Shown in pieces: positions 24,857 through 37,198 of a DNA stretch of 64,000 nucleotides (position 1 is its first letter; each line of letters begins with the position of its first letter). A model generated the notes under the pieces. It was not told the DNA's origin. It worked only from the letters and a program-made list of their open reading frames with translations, and did not search any database. The position numbers and the translations under genes were made by a program. Source of the DNA: Paramecium octaurelia (lineage: Eukaryota; Ciliophora; Oligohymenophorea; Peniculida; Parameciidae); NCBI GenBank assembly GCA_905182995.1, contig CAJJDP010000153.1:215846-279845 (forward strand), written 5' to 3'.

Positions 24857-25974
24857 TCATGATTTTTGTAGTGCCTTAAACATATTACTAATATCAACAG
24901 AGTAAGTAGTATTACTAGATTTTGGAATAAACGGATGATTCATTAATTTTATAACATTCCATCTCTTATGGGGTTCTTATCTATTATAATTTTACTTTTC
25001 AATTACTAAAAACAATGAGATAGAAATTCTTTTATCTAAGAGCTTAAGTTTGGTGGAAAGGCTGGAGGCTATCCTTTCATGATCTCCATAATAATTTGGT
25101 ATTAATTCTTTGTCTCATCTGACCAAGGAGGTTTGCCAGTGAGCATCTCAATAATTGTGCATCCCAAAGACCAGATGTCTGCAAATCTCCCATGCCCCTT
25201 TCCACTAATTACTTCAGGTGCCATCCAATTAGGAGTTCCTGTAAATGTCTTGCATTCCTCTTTGGCAAATGATAACCTTTTGCTTGAGCCAAAATCAGCC
25301 AATTTACAAACTCCAGCTCCATCTACAAGAATGTTCGCTCCTTTAATATCTCTATGAATAATTCCATTTTTATGTAAATACTCAATTCCAGAGAGTATTT
25401 ATTTAGTGTAGATTTGGACTAGATTCTCCGGGAATTTGCCATACCTTTCCAATAATGATTTAATTGATCCTCCGGACACATGTTCAAGAAACAAATTAAT
25501 ATGACTTTAAGTTTGTTCCATTCCTAAATACTTTACAATATTTGGATGATCTAATTTTGATAGTACTCTTATTTCCTATTCAAATTAATCAATTTTCTAA
25601 CTACTTCAAGATTCAATATATACAGCTTAAATTTGTTTTGGGTTGAATCCTTTAATTGACAATTATTTCACAGCTATAAATTATCCCTATTCGACATCCT
25701 TGGCTAATTCAACAGAACCAAATGAACCAGAACCTAAATACTAATTTAGTGACTGCCATCTTTGATAATCATTTTAATTTTACTTAATACATTTATTTCC
25801 TATTTTTTAAACTTTAAATTCTTTATTTTCTAATTCTTTCAGCTCACCATCATCAAAATATTTATCATTATTATCCTTTACTTCTGTATGATTTTCATCT
25901 ATTAAGTATGGATTGGGCACATCAGCCAATGTGCTAGGTGGACTTTTTTTATTTGTACAAACTACCGATCCCAT
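24857..25974 (-). CDS. MAP kinase kinase kinase-like protein kinase
   Basis: 354 residues after introns of 27 and 26 nt. It is a Ser/Thr kinase of the STE11/ANP group, which phosphorylates MAP kinase kinases. All catalytic motifs are present: glycine loop [10 protein letters not shown], lysine in IAVKQLSI, helix C E in [67 protein letters not shown] and the final arginine in CFQQEPHKRWN. The first 85 residues are acidic and unstructured, beginning MGSVVC; Gly2 with Cys6 may be a myristoylation and palmitoylation signal. The second intron lies in the last kinase helix and removing it restores the HPFI end. Confidence 0.93.
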
Positions 25975-26012
25975 ATTTAATATAAATTTTTATATATAAT
26001 CAATTGAAATTC

Positions 26013-26666
26013 TCATTTTTTATGAGACACTTTATTAAATTAAGATTAATCAATATCAATTTTGTGTTTTTTTAATGTACTATCTATCCATTCAATTAAC
26101 TTTCCGATAGATTCATCTTAATCCTTTGGATCAATATCCATCCATAATTCAATTCTTATTCTATTTCCTTATTTGGCATTAATTTTATCTAAAACTCTCA
26201 ATCCATTAATCTAAAAAAATAGATTTAGTTTACATGTCTTAATTCCTCTGTAGCTTATCCTATAATTTGCAAGAGAATATCCAAATATATCTAATCATAC
26301 ATTGCATAATATTGTGTTGAAATGTCAAATTGAATCTCTCCACCATTTTTATTATTTTCATCCTCCCACCAAGGTTTGATGTCATTTTTAAAAAATTATA
26401 TTGCTTCAATTTAAGCATCTACATTTTCGTCATTAAATTATTTAAATCTATCTTATTAGACTCTAATACATCTTGCATTTTTAAGGTTCACTTAAAATAT
26501 CTGATAATTTTGAATATATAGTCTTTTTCGTCAGAAATCCTAACTCCTCAACTGTCGAAAAAGAACAGATATCCACAATAGTTCTCTTATAATCTATGTT
26601 TTGACTGGCATTGTATTTCTCTGATATTGTCCATTTGCTACTCAATTTATGAAATTTATCACCCAT
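26013..26666 (-). CDS. eIF4E-family cap-binding protein, divergent
   Basis: 202 residues after introns of 22 and 23 nt. eIF4E binds the 5' mRNA cap. The family order is clear: a first block LSSKWTISEKYN, a second SFSTVEELGFL, then FFKNDIKPWWEDENNKNGGE, where the second W of PWWE is the cap-stacking Trp, and a C-terminal block RIRIELWMDI matching KIAIWT. At the place of the first cap-stacking Trp (after the first strand) a Tyr is found (NIDYKRTI), as in class II members such as 4EHP. A repressor or specialised isoform is therefore possible. The protein is about the usual size. Start ATG at 26666. Confidence 0.85.
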
Positions 26667-26732
26667 TAATATAATTTATATATATCAATTTATTACAAGA
26701 CAATTAATAATAGTTTTCGGATCCAAAATACT

Positions 26733-27660
26733 TCAACTAATAATATAAACAGATTCCTTGTGCACCCTTGCTTAATCCATCAACCATAAGTCCTTGAATT
26801 CTTCTAATTATAAATAAGGTATATTAATTTATTTTTAAATCAAATATCTATCGTAATTGCCTAAATATCCTGAGTAATTACTAAGGTATATCAGTGATAT
26901 TCTATATGCAATTGATATTTAAATGAAACATATTTGTTTAATTTCACCTTTTTTCAACAAAATAATCATTATTTCAATTTTATCATGAGTGCCAAGTACA
27001 AGTAGATAAATCATCTATAAACTCTATCTCTACTATTGAGAATCTCTAAAATATTTAAAATTCTATTAATTTCAACCATTTGGATAATGGCTCAACATAA
27101 AATTCAATACTTAAATTCATAAATAATCATAAACTACTTTCATATTGATTAAATATTAGGGTTTCCATTTCATCATAAATAACGTTTTTGCGTTTTCGGC
27201 AAATTCAAGCTTTTAAAGAATTAAGTTAATTCCTGAATTCAGACATACAATTCTTAATTGGCCCTTGAAATTACTCATTTTACTATCAAAATATCTTTAA
27301 CTGCATTATAACTTAATAAGGATGAATTAATATGTTTTAGATGGACTAAATACTTTGTTCTATTTTAACTATGGCATGCAGTTTAAAACTTAATTTCATT
27401 ATTTAAGGGTTAGCCATATAATGATTTCTGTTAAATGACTCTTTTAATTCAGATGTTTCATTTGCAAATAACTGCACTAAACTCTACCCATTATAATTAA
27501 ATATTATATGAAAATTTTTAATAATTCTATCAACATCTATATATAATACTTTAGAGATGAAGTCATAGCATTGTTTCAAAAACAAAAAATTCAATATAAG
27601 GTAATTTCTTGTATTAATTTACTTATATAAACCTAATATTAAAAAAAAAAAATAATACAT
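26733..27660 (-). CDS. Unknown protein, intron structure unresolved
   Basis: Protein-like segments run on the minus strand from a possible ATG at 27660 (followed by a run of Phe codons) to TGA at 26733-26735. Segments in order include CYDFISKVLYIDVDRIIKNF, GQSLVQLFANETSELKES, NPQIMKLSFKLHAIVKIEQS, then EPLSKWLKLIE, and a last exon with GYLGNYDRYLIQKQINIPYL and EEFKDLWLMDQARVHKES. At least three introns are needed; a 30-nt one after HPYQ is clear, the others are not settled. I do not recognise the family. Alternative readings of the last segment in another frame are also open, so the end is uncertain. Confidence 0.45.
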
Positions 27661-27779
27661 TTTTTGTATTGACATTAAATTAATATAATATAATTGAATA
27701 AAATAAGGTTACAAAAAAAATATTAATATAAATATTATTGATCGCAATTACTTTTTATTCCGAAATAGAGTTATAAGCA

Positions 27780-29395
27780 ATGGTGAACAACTTTGAAGAA
27801 AATTTTTCTTATTATTTAGATAGACCCAAAATTTAAATTAGCAACTTGTACTGAAATTTAAATGATAATTAGTTCAACTAGATTAATTCTTAATTAGAAA
27901 ATTAACTTTCTAATATAATCAAGAGAGATTATGAATAATACTTAAAGAAGAGATTATAGAGAAAAGATTTAGTTTCTTGGTCTATCGGATCCTTTTTTTT
28001 AATAGTCTTACAGAAGTTTATTCAAAGATAATTTGATGATCCATAACCAACTTAGGTGATTATTGTAAAGAATTAATCTAGAGATGCACTTAGAAAGAAA
28101 TTATAAGATTAGCTAAAAGTAATTCTTGATCTCTAATTTTTATAAGTATAGTTATACAAATATCAGAATTCCAGGTTTGGTTCTATTAAGAAAGATGAAT
28201 TATTTTTTATATATTTTTTTTCACGCAATGAGCTAATCATTGAATATTTTTAGATTACTTACTTAAACAAATGGTAAATCTTCTAAGTTTGATATTTGAT
28301 TTTGCTAATATATAATATGCTGAACAATCCAATATTTGAAAATAAAAAGAGAATCCCATGGTCAGATCGAGTATGAGTATTTTCTATATAAGGAGGATTC
28401 CCTTTTGTAATCTTATGTTGAAATGTATGCAAATAAAGAATAAGGTTGGAAATAAATCTCTGAATTGCTTCTGCAATAAGGCTATGAAAGGAATCCTAAG
28501 GATTGCAGAGAAAGATATTCAAATTATCTTGACTTGAAATTCAATAAAACCAAATTAAAAAACCAAGAGATTGATGAGCTTTTTGAACTCATTATGAAGT
28601 ATGGGAATAAATGGGTATTAATTCATTATTAACAGACTTAAATTGCTGAAAGGCTTAATAATAGAACTGATTAGGATGTCAAGAATTAATTTTATGCCAT
28701 TGTTAAGAAAGTATTTAGAAGATTATTGAAAGCAACTTTACCGAAAGATCAAAAGAATAAATGTTTAATCATTAGTAATATTAGGTTCAAAAATAACAGC
28801 TTCTTTACGTCCTGCCCTTATTTCCAATATATTTTCTTATAATTAAGACATTTCTCCTAAATATTTCATAATATCCAAAAAAATTAAAGACCTTTTCAAA
28901 AATTTAATTCTTGAAAATAGATCAATTAAGCTGGGTGACGAATTAAATGAAACTGAAAAAAAAAGAGTATATAAAGTATTAGATTATTTGGAGAAATAGA
29001 AGTAATTTTGTTGTCTAATTTTAAGTTAATAATATCTATAATAAACAAACTAAAGAAAAATAAGTTAAAGAAAAGTCATTAAATAAAAAAATAAGAATAG
29101 GCTTAAGTCCCACCGCAATCAGAATCATCAAACAAAAATAATATAACGAATCTTAAGTAATCAATAAATTTTTGATTATAATCTCTAAGCCTTTTTTCCT
29201 AATTAAAATGCTATAAAGGAACAGGAGTTTATATTGAAACTAGATGAAGATAATGGGCAACCTTAAAAAATCATCTCCAGACCCCCATTTTATCTATGTT
29301 ATTGCAATAAATTGTATTCAAATAATTTAAATTTTTCATCAAATTATTCTCCATTATATGAACAATTTTAAGACACAAGTAACTTAAATATATGA
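27780..29395 (+). CDS. Myb/SANT-domain DNA-binding protein
   Basis: About 500 residues. Two Myb repeats are visible: the first has RIPWSDREDSLLQSYVEMY, W, ISELL, then NPKDCRERYSNYLD; the second has NQEIDELFELIMKYGNKW, TQIAERLNNRTDQDVKNQFY. Conserved tryptophans and the R-x-R-Y end of repeat one fit R2R3-type Myb proteins or the SNAPC4/Bas1 group, nuclear transcription factors. Introns of 22 nt (28367-28388) and 21 nt (28614-28634) restore the repeats. The N-terminal 190 residues are helical, and the splice after the ATG at 27780 is unresolved. The C-terminal 130 residues are basic and Gln-rich, ending at TGA 29393-29395. The last 424 bp appear a second time at 29623-30046 because of an assembly overlap. 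Confidence 0.75.
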
Positions 29396-30196
29396 TGGAA
29401 TGTTTGAAATATTATATGATAAAATATTAAAGTTAATATATTAATTGAGATTTGTTGATTAATTTCTTCATTAATTCATTTTTGGTTATAAATATTTATT
29501 GAAATATATCAACTTAATTTATACTTTATAATACTCTTTTTATTCACAATAAGATTACTTAATTTATGTTTATAAAATATTCTTATTATTGAGATATATA
29601 TACTTAATTTATGTTTTATAANTAAAGTATTAGATTATTTGGAGAAATAGAAGTAATTTTGTTGTCTAATTTTAAGTTAATAATATCTATAATAAACAAA
29701 CTAAAGAAAAATAAGTTAAAGAAAAGTCATTAAATAAAAAAATAAGAATAGGCTTAAGTCCCACCGCAATCAGAATCATCAAACAAAAATAATATAACGA
29801 ATCTTAAGTAATCAATAAATTTTTGATTATAATCTCTAAGCCTTTTTTCCTAATTAAAATGCTATAAAGGAACAGGAGTTTATATTGAAACTAGATGAAG
29901 ATAATGGGCAACCTTAAAAAATCATCTCCAGACCCCCATTTTATCTATGTTATTGCAATAAATTGTATTCAAATAATTTAAATTTTTCATCAAATTATTC
30001 TCCATTATATGAACAATTTTAAGACACAAGTAACTTAAATATATGATGGAATGTTTGAAATATTATATGATAAAATATTAAAGTTAATATATTAATTGAG
30101 ATTTGTTGATTAATTTCTTCATTAATTCATTTTTGGTTATAAATATTTATTGAAATATATCAACTTAATTTATACTTTATAATACTCTTTTTATTC
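28972..30196. repeat. Assembly duplication 1 around N at 29622
   Basis: 574 bp at 28972-29545 are repeated base for base at 29623-30196, immediately after a single N. The left copy continues for 76 bp (29546-29621) in AT-rich minisatellite-like sequence that differs from what follows the right copy, as expected if the contig end is poor or the repeat units were misread. The 3' end of the Myb gene is thus present twice; 29623-30046 should not be annotated as a gene. Confidence 0.9.
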
Positions 30197-30640
30197 TTAA
30201 TATTTAAATATGATTACTTAATTATGTTATAAAATATTATTATTATTTCAATACAATTACTTAAATATGTTGATAAAATATTCTTATTATTTATATACGA
30301 TTACTTAATTTATGTTATAAAATATTCTTATTATTTCAATACAATTACTTAATTTTTGTTTTTATTATGAATATTTTTATTATTTAATTATTATTGCTCA
30401 ATTTGTGTTTATCTAAAATTCTTCATATTTAATTATGATTGCTAAATTATGTTTATACATTATTCTTATTATTTAATAATGATTACCTATTTTATGTTTT
30501 TTTAATATTTTCTTATTTGAATATAATTACTTCTTTTATGTTTATAAAATATTCATATATATATCTATATATATCATTTCTAAATATGTGTTTTTCTAAT
30601 ATTCTTATTATTTACATTTGATTATTTATTTTATTAGGTT
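30197..30640 (+). repeat. Degenerate AT-rich minisatellite, period about 46 bp
   Basis: Eight to ten imperfect units share the core 'attacttaattTatgtt' then 'ataaaatattcttattattt', with starts spaced about 46 bp apart. Similar units occur at the end of the left contig (29546-29621). The array explains why the assembly broke here. Open frames inside it are chance. Regulatory meaning is unknown. Confidence 0.65.
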
Positions 30641-30945
30641 AAATTTAAAATTTATTTTTTTTAAACACTATATTAATGTTTATAATGCTAAATTTGTTTT
30701 CTGCTAATAATTATTTTTTTGTGTTTTTCATTTTTTTTTTTATATTAATTCAATATTCTCTTTTTCAAAATGGCTTATTGAAAATGAACATCATAAATAT
30801 TATATATTTCATGATAAATGAATACATTTTACCACTTAAATGTTCAAGTAAATATATTTTTATTGATATTTTTATTATTCTTAACATATTTAATTTATTT
30901 AAACTATACTTGTCGTTTGGTTACCACCGATCCTAAAATTTTACA
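30641..30945. other. AT-rich spacer
   Basis: Very AT-rich sequence after the minisatellite. The open frame at 30676-30936 is rich in Phe, Ile and Asn as expected from random AT sequence. No gene is supported. Confidence 0.4.
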
Positions 30946-31513
30946 CTAATACTCCACTTTTTTATTAGATATCCAATTTCTATAATATTCATTACTATTA
31001 AATTTATTTTCATTTTTTCTGGGTAATAGACTTGAGAATATCTGCTCTATTTAATGTCAATTAAATTTTTTATACCAAATTATAATTACTCTGCAAAGAT
31101 TCCAATAATTTCTTTGCTAATTACATATAATTTAGAGTTAAAGTCCAAAATTAAAATAATTGAACAGTAAATATCTATTTAAATGAAAGCAATAATTATG
31201 GCAGAGCTAGAGAATTGAAATGTTATTATTTTATTAAAATATACTGCAATTTCTTAAGCTGCCTTGTGTTTGAAAAGACGCGTAACATTTTTTACTCTAA
31301 TAATTTAAGATCTATGGTTTACATAATACTAGACTACTACCCCTACAACATGATATACACATTTGATTTTTCTTTATTGATTTTGATACCATTCCTTAAT
31401 GAAAATTTATACAAAATGATTCGAATGGAAGCATTTATATTTTTCTGTAGTATTATGCACTACTTGAATTTCTAAATAAAGAAATTAAACAACCTTTTGT
31501 TTAGACGCTGAGA
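30946..31513 (+). pseudogene. Possible decayed gene, two frames
   Basis: Two plus-strand stretches look protein-like. The first (about 30960-31190) includes NRLENICSIQCQLNFLYQII and FQQFLCQLHIIQSQSPKLKQ. The second (about 31165-31513) includes NNYGRARELKCYYFIKIYC and ILIPFLNENLYKMIRMEAF, ending at TGA. No start codon or ordinary intron connects them. It is probably a relic, or chance; G+C is a little higher than in the surrounding spacer. No family is recognised. Confidence 0.25.
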
Positions 31514-31840
31514 ACAAATGTGGTATATTGTGCTTTGCTTTAATTCTAAGAAAAAGTTATGAATTTGGATTCAATTTATTCATATTTTTTCTAAAAAAGA
31601 ATTTTTTACCTTAGATTTGATAATTCAAAAGTGGAAATTTTGTTTAAATCAAATAAAATCATAAGAGCAGAGAATAATACATAAAATGGAAATAAATTAC
31701 AAAGTGAATATATAATAATATTTGTAAATTTTCCAAATTCATTAATTTCTGATATTCAATAAGTTATTGTCTTTATAAATAATTGTATAAATAATAGAAT
31801 TTAAATTTAATTTAAATACTATTCATAAAATATTTACATA

Positions 31841-32815
31841 ATGATTGCTGGAGCGGAAGGTGAGGAGAAAAAAATATGTTCTTTTGATTAAAAATCTTAA
31901 TTTAAATAATTAATTGGTGATTAGTTTGCAGATTAAGTTGAAAGAGCAACAAAAATATGCTTATCTAAAGAATAAATAGATAATGAAATGGTAATCTATA
32001 AAGTGCCAAGGTTTTCTGAAATTAATAAAAATCACTACAATAATCGATCAAATGGAGATTCATCTCAAATTACCGCACTTATTTTACACTACACAGTCAC
32101 AAACTTTTATAACACTCTAGATTTATTTACTAGAGATACAGAAGTCAACCCTGTCAGTTCAACATATATTATAACTTAATATGAGTCATAAAATCAAATT
32201 CCGAGTGGAAAAGTAATTTAAGTAGTACCTGAAGAGAAGAAGGCATGGCATGCAGGGATCAGCCGATGGCAAAATATGGTGAATTTAAATGATAATTCTA
32301 TTGGGATAGAGCTTGTAAGTGAAGGAGTTAATTAATAAGGTTAATTCGTTCCTTTTGATAATGAGCAAATTATTGTATTAGCTTAGCTCTGTAAATTAAT
32401 AATACAAAAATTCAAAATATCTCCAGTCTGTGTTCTTGGACATTCAGATATAGCACCAAATAGGAAAATGGATCCAGGTATTCTGTTTCCTTGGGGTATT
32501 CTTTACACAAATTATGGTATTGGAGCATGGTTAACAGAATAAGAAAAGACTATTCATGGGATTATGAAATTTAATCCTGAAGAAGCTTTACCATAGAAAG
32601 TTAGCATATCTTTTTTATCTCGACATTTCAAAAAGTTTGGATATTATATTCAGGAAATAAATGTTGAGACCAAAGAATTTTGGGATGTTTTGAAGGCTTT
32701 TAAGGCTCATTTCTCTTATAATTAGATTCCTGAAAAGTATAATAGTATACCTGATATGAATGATATGATATGGATATGGGGATTAACAGCCAAATACAAG
32801 GAATACTTAAGTTGA
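31841..32815 (+). CDS. N-acetylmuramoyl-L-alanine amidase, AmiD-like
   Basis: 324 residues, no intron. The enzyme cuts the amide bond between N-acetylmuramic acid and L-Ala in bacterial peptidoglycan. The amidase_2 (PGRP-type) domain spans about residues 55-235. The zinc ligands expected for the family are visible: His83 in LILHYT, His201 in LGHSDIAP and Asp211 in KMDPG, with the same ten-residue spacing between the last two that AmiD shows. The motif DNSIGIEL is also conserved. The C-terminal 85 residues (SFLSRHFKKFGYYIQ ... VLKAFKAHFSY) match the small helical peptidoglycan-binding domain of bacterial AmiD. There is no signal peptide at the N-terminus (MIAGAEGEEKK), unlike the bacterial lipoprotein. 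Bacterial origin by transfer is likely; Gln codons TAA/TAG show that it has adapted to the host code. Confidence 0.9.
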
Positions 32816-34301
32816 CTATATAAATTTTTGTCTTTTTGTATTATCAAATGCCATGCAAATATTATTTTTAAGTGGAAAATCTAATATTACTTAATAATTT
32901 CAATCTTTTTTTATTAAAAATTTATTAATGTACTTCTCTAAAATCTAGATATATTAATATTAGAAATTAACAACTTTCCTATAAAGTTCGTATATGAAGC
33001 TACCTAATTTTGAGGACATATTTGCTTGAATTATAAGCTTATAATTTCCAACCTTAATAATCATATTTTGGAGAAATAACAATTAGTTAATTTGATGAAA
33101 ATAATTAATTCAACCATGTTTCAATAATATATTAATTCTATGATATAATAATATTTTATTATTATTTTGTAACTTAATGATTAGAGATTTAACCATATGT
33201 ATTACAGATGCGAATACTATATTTTGTCAAGTAACTCAAATACAATTAAAACTTTTTCTATTTTATTGAAAAATATTTGGAACTGATTTCTTACATAATT
33301 CTCTCACTAATCTACCAAAACTCAAGTTTTTTATCTTGATTCAGATTTTTAGCTATATTTACCATATTCTTTTGTGGATTTCTTATTTATTAAGTTGGTT
33401 TTGAAATTTATTATTATTTTTCATATATAAACTCTTCCTTATTAGTGCATTTTGCTCAACTCTATTTTTTTTGTGCTCCTTTTCATTAAATTAGGTGTGA
33501 AATGAGGAAAATATACCAAAAATAGGCAGCCTTTAATTTTTTCTTATCAAAAATAAGAAAAATTTAATGTTAGTTATTCTAATTTAAATTCCTAGTGTTT
33601 GAGTTACATCTAGGTTAGTGATTAATAAAGAGATTATTTTTCATTTTTTTGCCTCTTTTTAAATCATAGGTTATTTTAGCAATCTTACTAGTATTATTAT
33701 AGAATAAAATAACTAATTTAAATATATAATTTAATTTTGTGAAATTTTATCTCGATGAAGGATATAGCATTCATGTATTTATGTTTATATAATTGAATGA
33801 TTAGTTAAATTCAAGACTGCGATTTATTTTTTATCATTAATTTAACAGGAAGATAGAATATTTGAAAGAAATACCTTTAAATAGATATAATTATTTAAGT
33901 ATTATTAAATTTATACTGGATGCTTTGTTGGGAGTTGCTTGCAGAGCTATCAAAATAACTTAAATTGAATAATATAAATAAGTTTGAAAGGTTGGCAATT
34001 AGATACTAAAAATAATAAGAAATAGGATGAAAACGAAGGATCTGAACCAAAAAGAGATCTTTAAAAATAATGATAGCATACTTTTATTGAGATAATAGTA
34101 CAACATACATATTTGAATCAACATACCAAAAGTAAATAATATCATAACAGATTTATGTTACATTTGCAACCAAATAATTTTAATATTGATTTAAATACTT
34201 AATTGAATTAATACTTATCCATCTTGATGCTTTTAATTTAATATTTATCCATTTAACAAACATTATGTATAAATTAAAAATAAAAAAAATTTATATTCTG
34301 T
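32816..34301. other. Long spacer with a possible small relic
   Basis: About 1.5 kb between genes that converge. Most is low-complexity AT. At about 33850-34117 a plus-strand stretch (NRKIEYLKEIPLNRYNYLSI, LLGVACRAIKITQIEQYKQ) is protein-like and can be extended through a 21-nt GT-AG intron, but it lacks a clear start. It could be a small gene or a relic. Confidence 0.35.
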
Positions 34302-36178
34302 TCATTATAATTGCCTTTCAATTAACTGTTTATAAACACCATTTTTTTCTATTAATTCCTGATGCTTTCCTTATTCAACTATATATCCATTTTAAACTAC
34401 AATAATTTTATTTGAATTAATAACAGTGGATAACCTATGAGCAATTATTATAATGGTCTTTTAACCTGATGAAACAAGACCATCAATAGCCTTTTAAACT
34501 TAAAATTCAGATTCAGAATCCAAAGCACTGGTTGCTTCGTCAAATATCAATATTTTAGGGTTCTTTATTAAAGCCCTTGCAATTGCAATTCGCTATTTTT
34601 AACCTCCTGATAATTTGACTCCTCTTTCTCCTACTATAGTTTCCAATCCATCCGGAAATATTGATAAATCTGTTACAAAATCATAAGCATTAGCTAATTT
34701 CATTGCATTATCAATATCTTCTTAGGTGAAAGTATCTACACCATATGTAATATTATCTTTCAATGTTCCAGAAAACAAGGTTGGTTCCTGAGCAACAAAT
34801 CCTATTTGTTTATGTAGCTACTGAAGATTATACTCCTTTATGTCTATGTTATCAAATAGGATTGATCCTTGTATTGAGTCATAAAATCTTTATAACAACT
34901 AAACAATCGTGGACTTTCCACTACCACTCTATCCAACAAATGCAACAACTTCCCCTTAATTAATCTCCAAATTAATCCTTTTTAAACTCATCACGCTTGA
35001 TTTAGTTGGATAGCAAAATGTTACATCTGAAATATTAATTTACCCAGTTATATTTGAAGCATCAACAGAACCATTACGTATCTTAACTGGATGATCAATT
35101 ATATCAAAAATCTTTTCAGAAACTGCTGCAGCAGAAATCATTTCATTCATTGTGCCACTCAATGCCAAGAGAGAAACTAATTTATAATATTAATATTATA
35201 CTTGTCATTGTTAATGTATATAATACAAAAGAACTTAAGTCTCCTAAAGTAGATTCCCCATCAATTACTAGGGTTCCACCATAATACAAAATGGCTAATA
35301 TAACTGCATATGCTAAAACGATTCCAATAGCCATAAACTAACTTCCTAATAGTGCCATTTTATTGCCAAAAGTAAAAACAATTTAATTGGCCTTTTGATA
35401 TGAATTACTCTCTCTTTCCTCTGTTGAAAAAGACCTTACAATTCTCATATTACTCAAGACTTCTGAAGCAATTTGAGTAGCTTAAGCAATTGATTATTAA
35501 TATTCCTTTCTCAATTGCTTGTATTTTTTAACAAAAACGATTGCCATAATCGTAGAAGGAGGAATTACACAAAATAAAACAAGTGTTAATCTCCAACTAA
35601 TAAAACAGAGTAGAATCAAACTACCTAAAACTTAAATAGCATTTTTTAAAAGTGTTGAAATAGAATCATTGGTACCTTTATTAATCACAGATATATCAGA
35701 AGAAAGTCTTGATATTAATTCTCCAGATCTATTAGAATCAAAAAACTCTATGTCTTTTAACATTAAACTTTAAAATAATTCATTCCTCAGATGAAATGTT
35801 ATCTTTTCTCCTAGAATACTAAAAGCATATGTTCTTAAAAAAGTAAAAAAAGCAGTTACAACTGTTAACACTATGAATTATAAAGTTAAGAAGTTTAGAT
35901 TTTCTTTAGAATTAGATTTGGTTATTGAATCAATCATTTTCCTTGAATTAACCATATAAAAAATACCCTGCTAAGTAAGGTAATGCTACCATTGAAACTG
36001 AAGTAATTAGTAATCCTAAATTTCCAAAAACCAATAGCAATTTATATTACAGTGAATATTGGATCAATCTAAAGATGCTAGATCTTTTGTGATTTCCGTT
36101 GATTACGTTTTCAGTATTGATTGTGGGTATGTTTATTTTCTCTTCTTAGAATTCTTAATATTAAATTTCCAAATTCAT
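34302..36178 (-). CDS. ABC half transporter, ABCB (TAP/mitochondrial-like) family
   Basis: 608 residues after two 25-nt introns. It exports an unknown substrate using ATP and must act as a dimer since it has one membrane and one nucleotide domain. The N-terminal 310 residues carry about six membrane spans; the sequence [19 protein letters not shown] is the coupling loop of ABCB proteins and [14 protein letters not shown] is also typical. The nucleotide domain has Walker A GQSGSGKST, the Q-loop IGFVAQEP, the signature [15 protein letters not shown], Walker [14 protein letters not shown] and the H-loop IIIAHRLST. The protein ends soon after, at the normal place. The ATG at 36178 gives a 60-residue polar lead before the first membrane span. 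Target membrane is not evident. Confidence 0.93.
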
Positions 36179-37198
36179 AAAACTTAAAATTTATTGGTGC
36201 TTTAATAATTAATCTATATTATATTACTAATTTTTGGAATTCAGAAATTCCAAAAGTAGTAGCTGTGTATCAATAGAAAAATAGCTCAATATTCATAAAG
36301 AATACAATCAATAATTTGATATTTGCAGTGAGTTAAAATAAGTTTCTTGCTTCTTTGTTTTATAAATTCATAAAATCTGTTAATTCTACATAAATTCATA
36401 CTAGGATATGATTACTAATTTATAAAACAGACTTCTTATTGACTAATATTTTATTGATTATACTTAAAATTATACCAAAAATTTAAATGAAAATATTATA
36501 TTGTATGTATTTTATAAATATCATTTTGCGTTTATCAATTTTTCTTAATGAATTTATTTTTGATCATTTTTTTACCTAATTTACCTCAATTTAAGAAGTG
36601 TACAATTTCTTTGATAATCCTATGTTCCCTAAAAGAACAATAGCAATCTGAAATACTTATTGCAAATGTCTTTTTCAAAAAAAAATGTAACTCTAGATAT
36701 TTAATATTTCTATATGGAGGGAAAGAAAAGGATTTTCTGTTATGGAAAAATTGAGATTTCTGATATATTATGTGTTGCTATATTATTAGAAATAATTTTT
36801 AAATATTTTGTATTTAATTGATATTGGTGTTTGTATATAATAAAAATTAGAAGAAAAAATACAAAGAACGATTGCTTTTCGATAATGATACTGATATGAT
36901 TAACAGAGTTACAAATAATACATTGAAAAATATATTTTAAGTTAATTATAACTGCCATATCAAAATCGGAATCTATAAATTTGGATATAGAAAATAATGA
37001 ATTTTCACCAAAATAAATTTATTACGTATTATATTATGGTGAAATAAACAATTTCATAATTTTTTCTCTTACATCCTTAAATAATATGATAAGTAAATAA
37101 AAAATTAACAAATTTTTAACATAATTATTCTGTTTTAATGCAAATATTGTATGATAAAATATTGAATTTTTATTTCAGAATTATCCACCTTACTTTGA
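36179..37198. other. Intergenic spacer, partly duplicated downstream
   Basis: AT-rich spacer between the ABC transporter start and the end of the large membrane protein gene. From 36508 on it is identical to 37823-38513 because of the assembly duplication. The 72-codon minus frame at 36740-36958 recurs at 38055-38273 only for that reason and has chance composition. Confidence 0.55.

Noticed and set aside
30439..30936. Two plus-strand frames rich in Phe, Ile, Tyr and Asn
   Set aside because: They lie in or next to the AT-rich minisatellite and reflect base composition.
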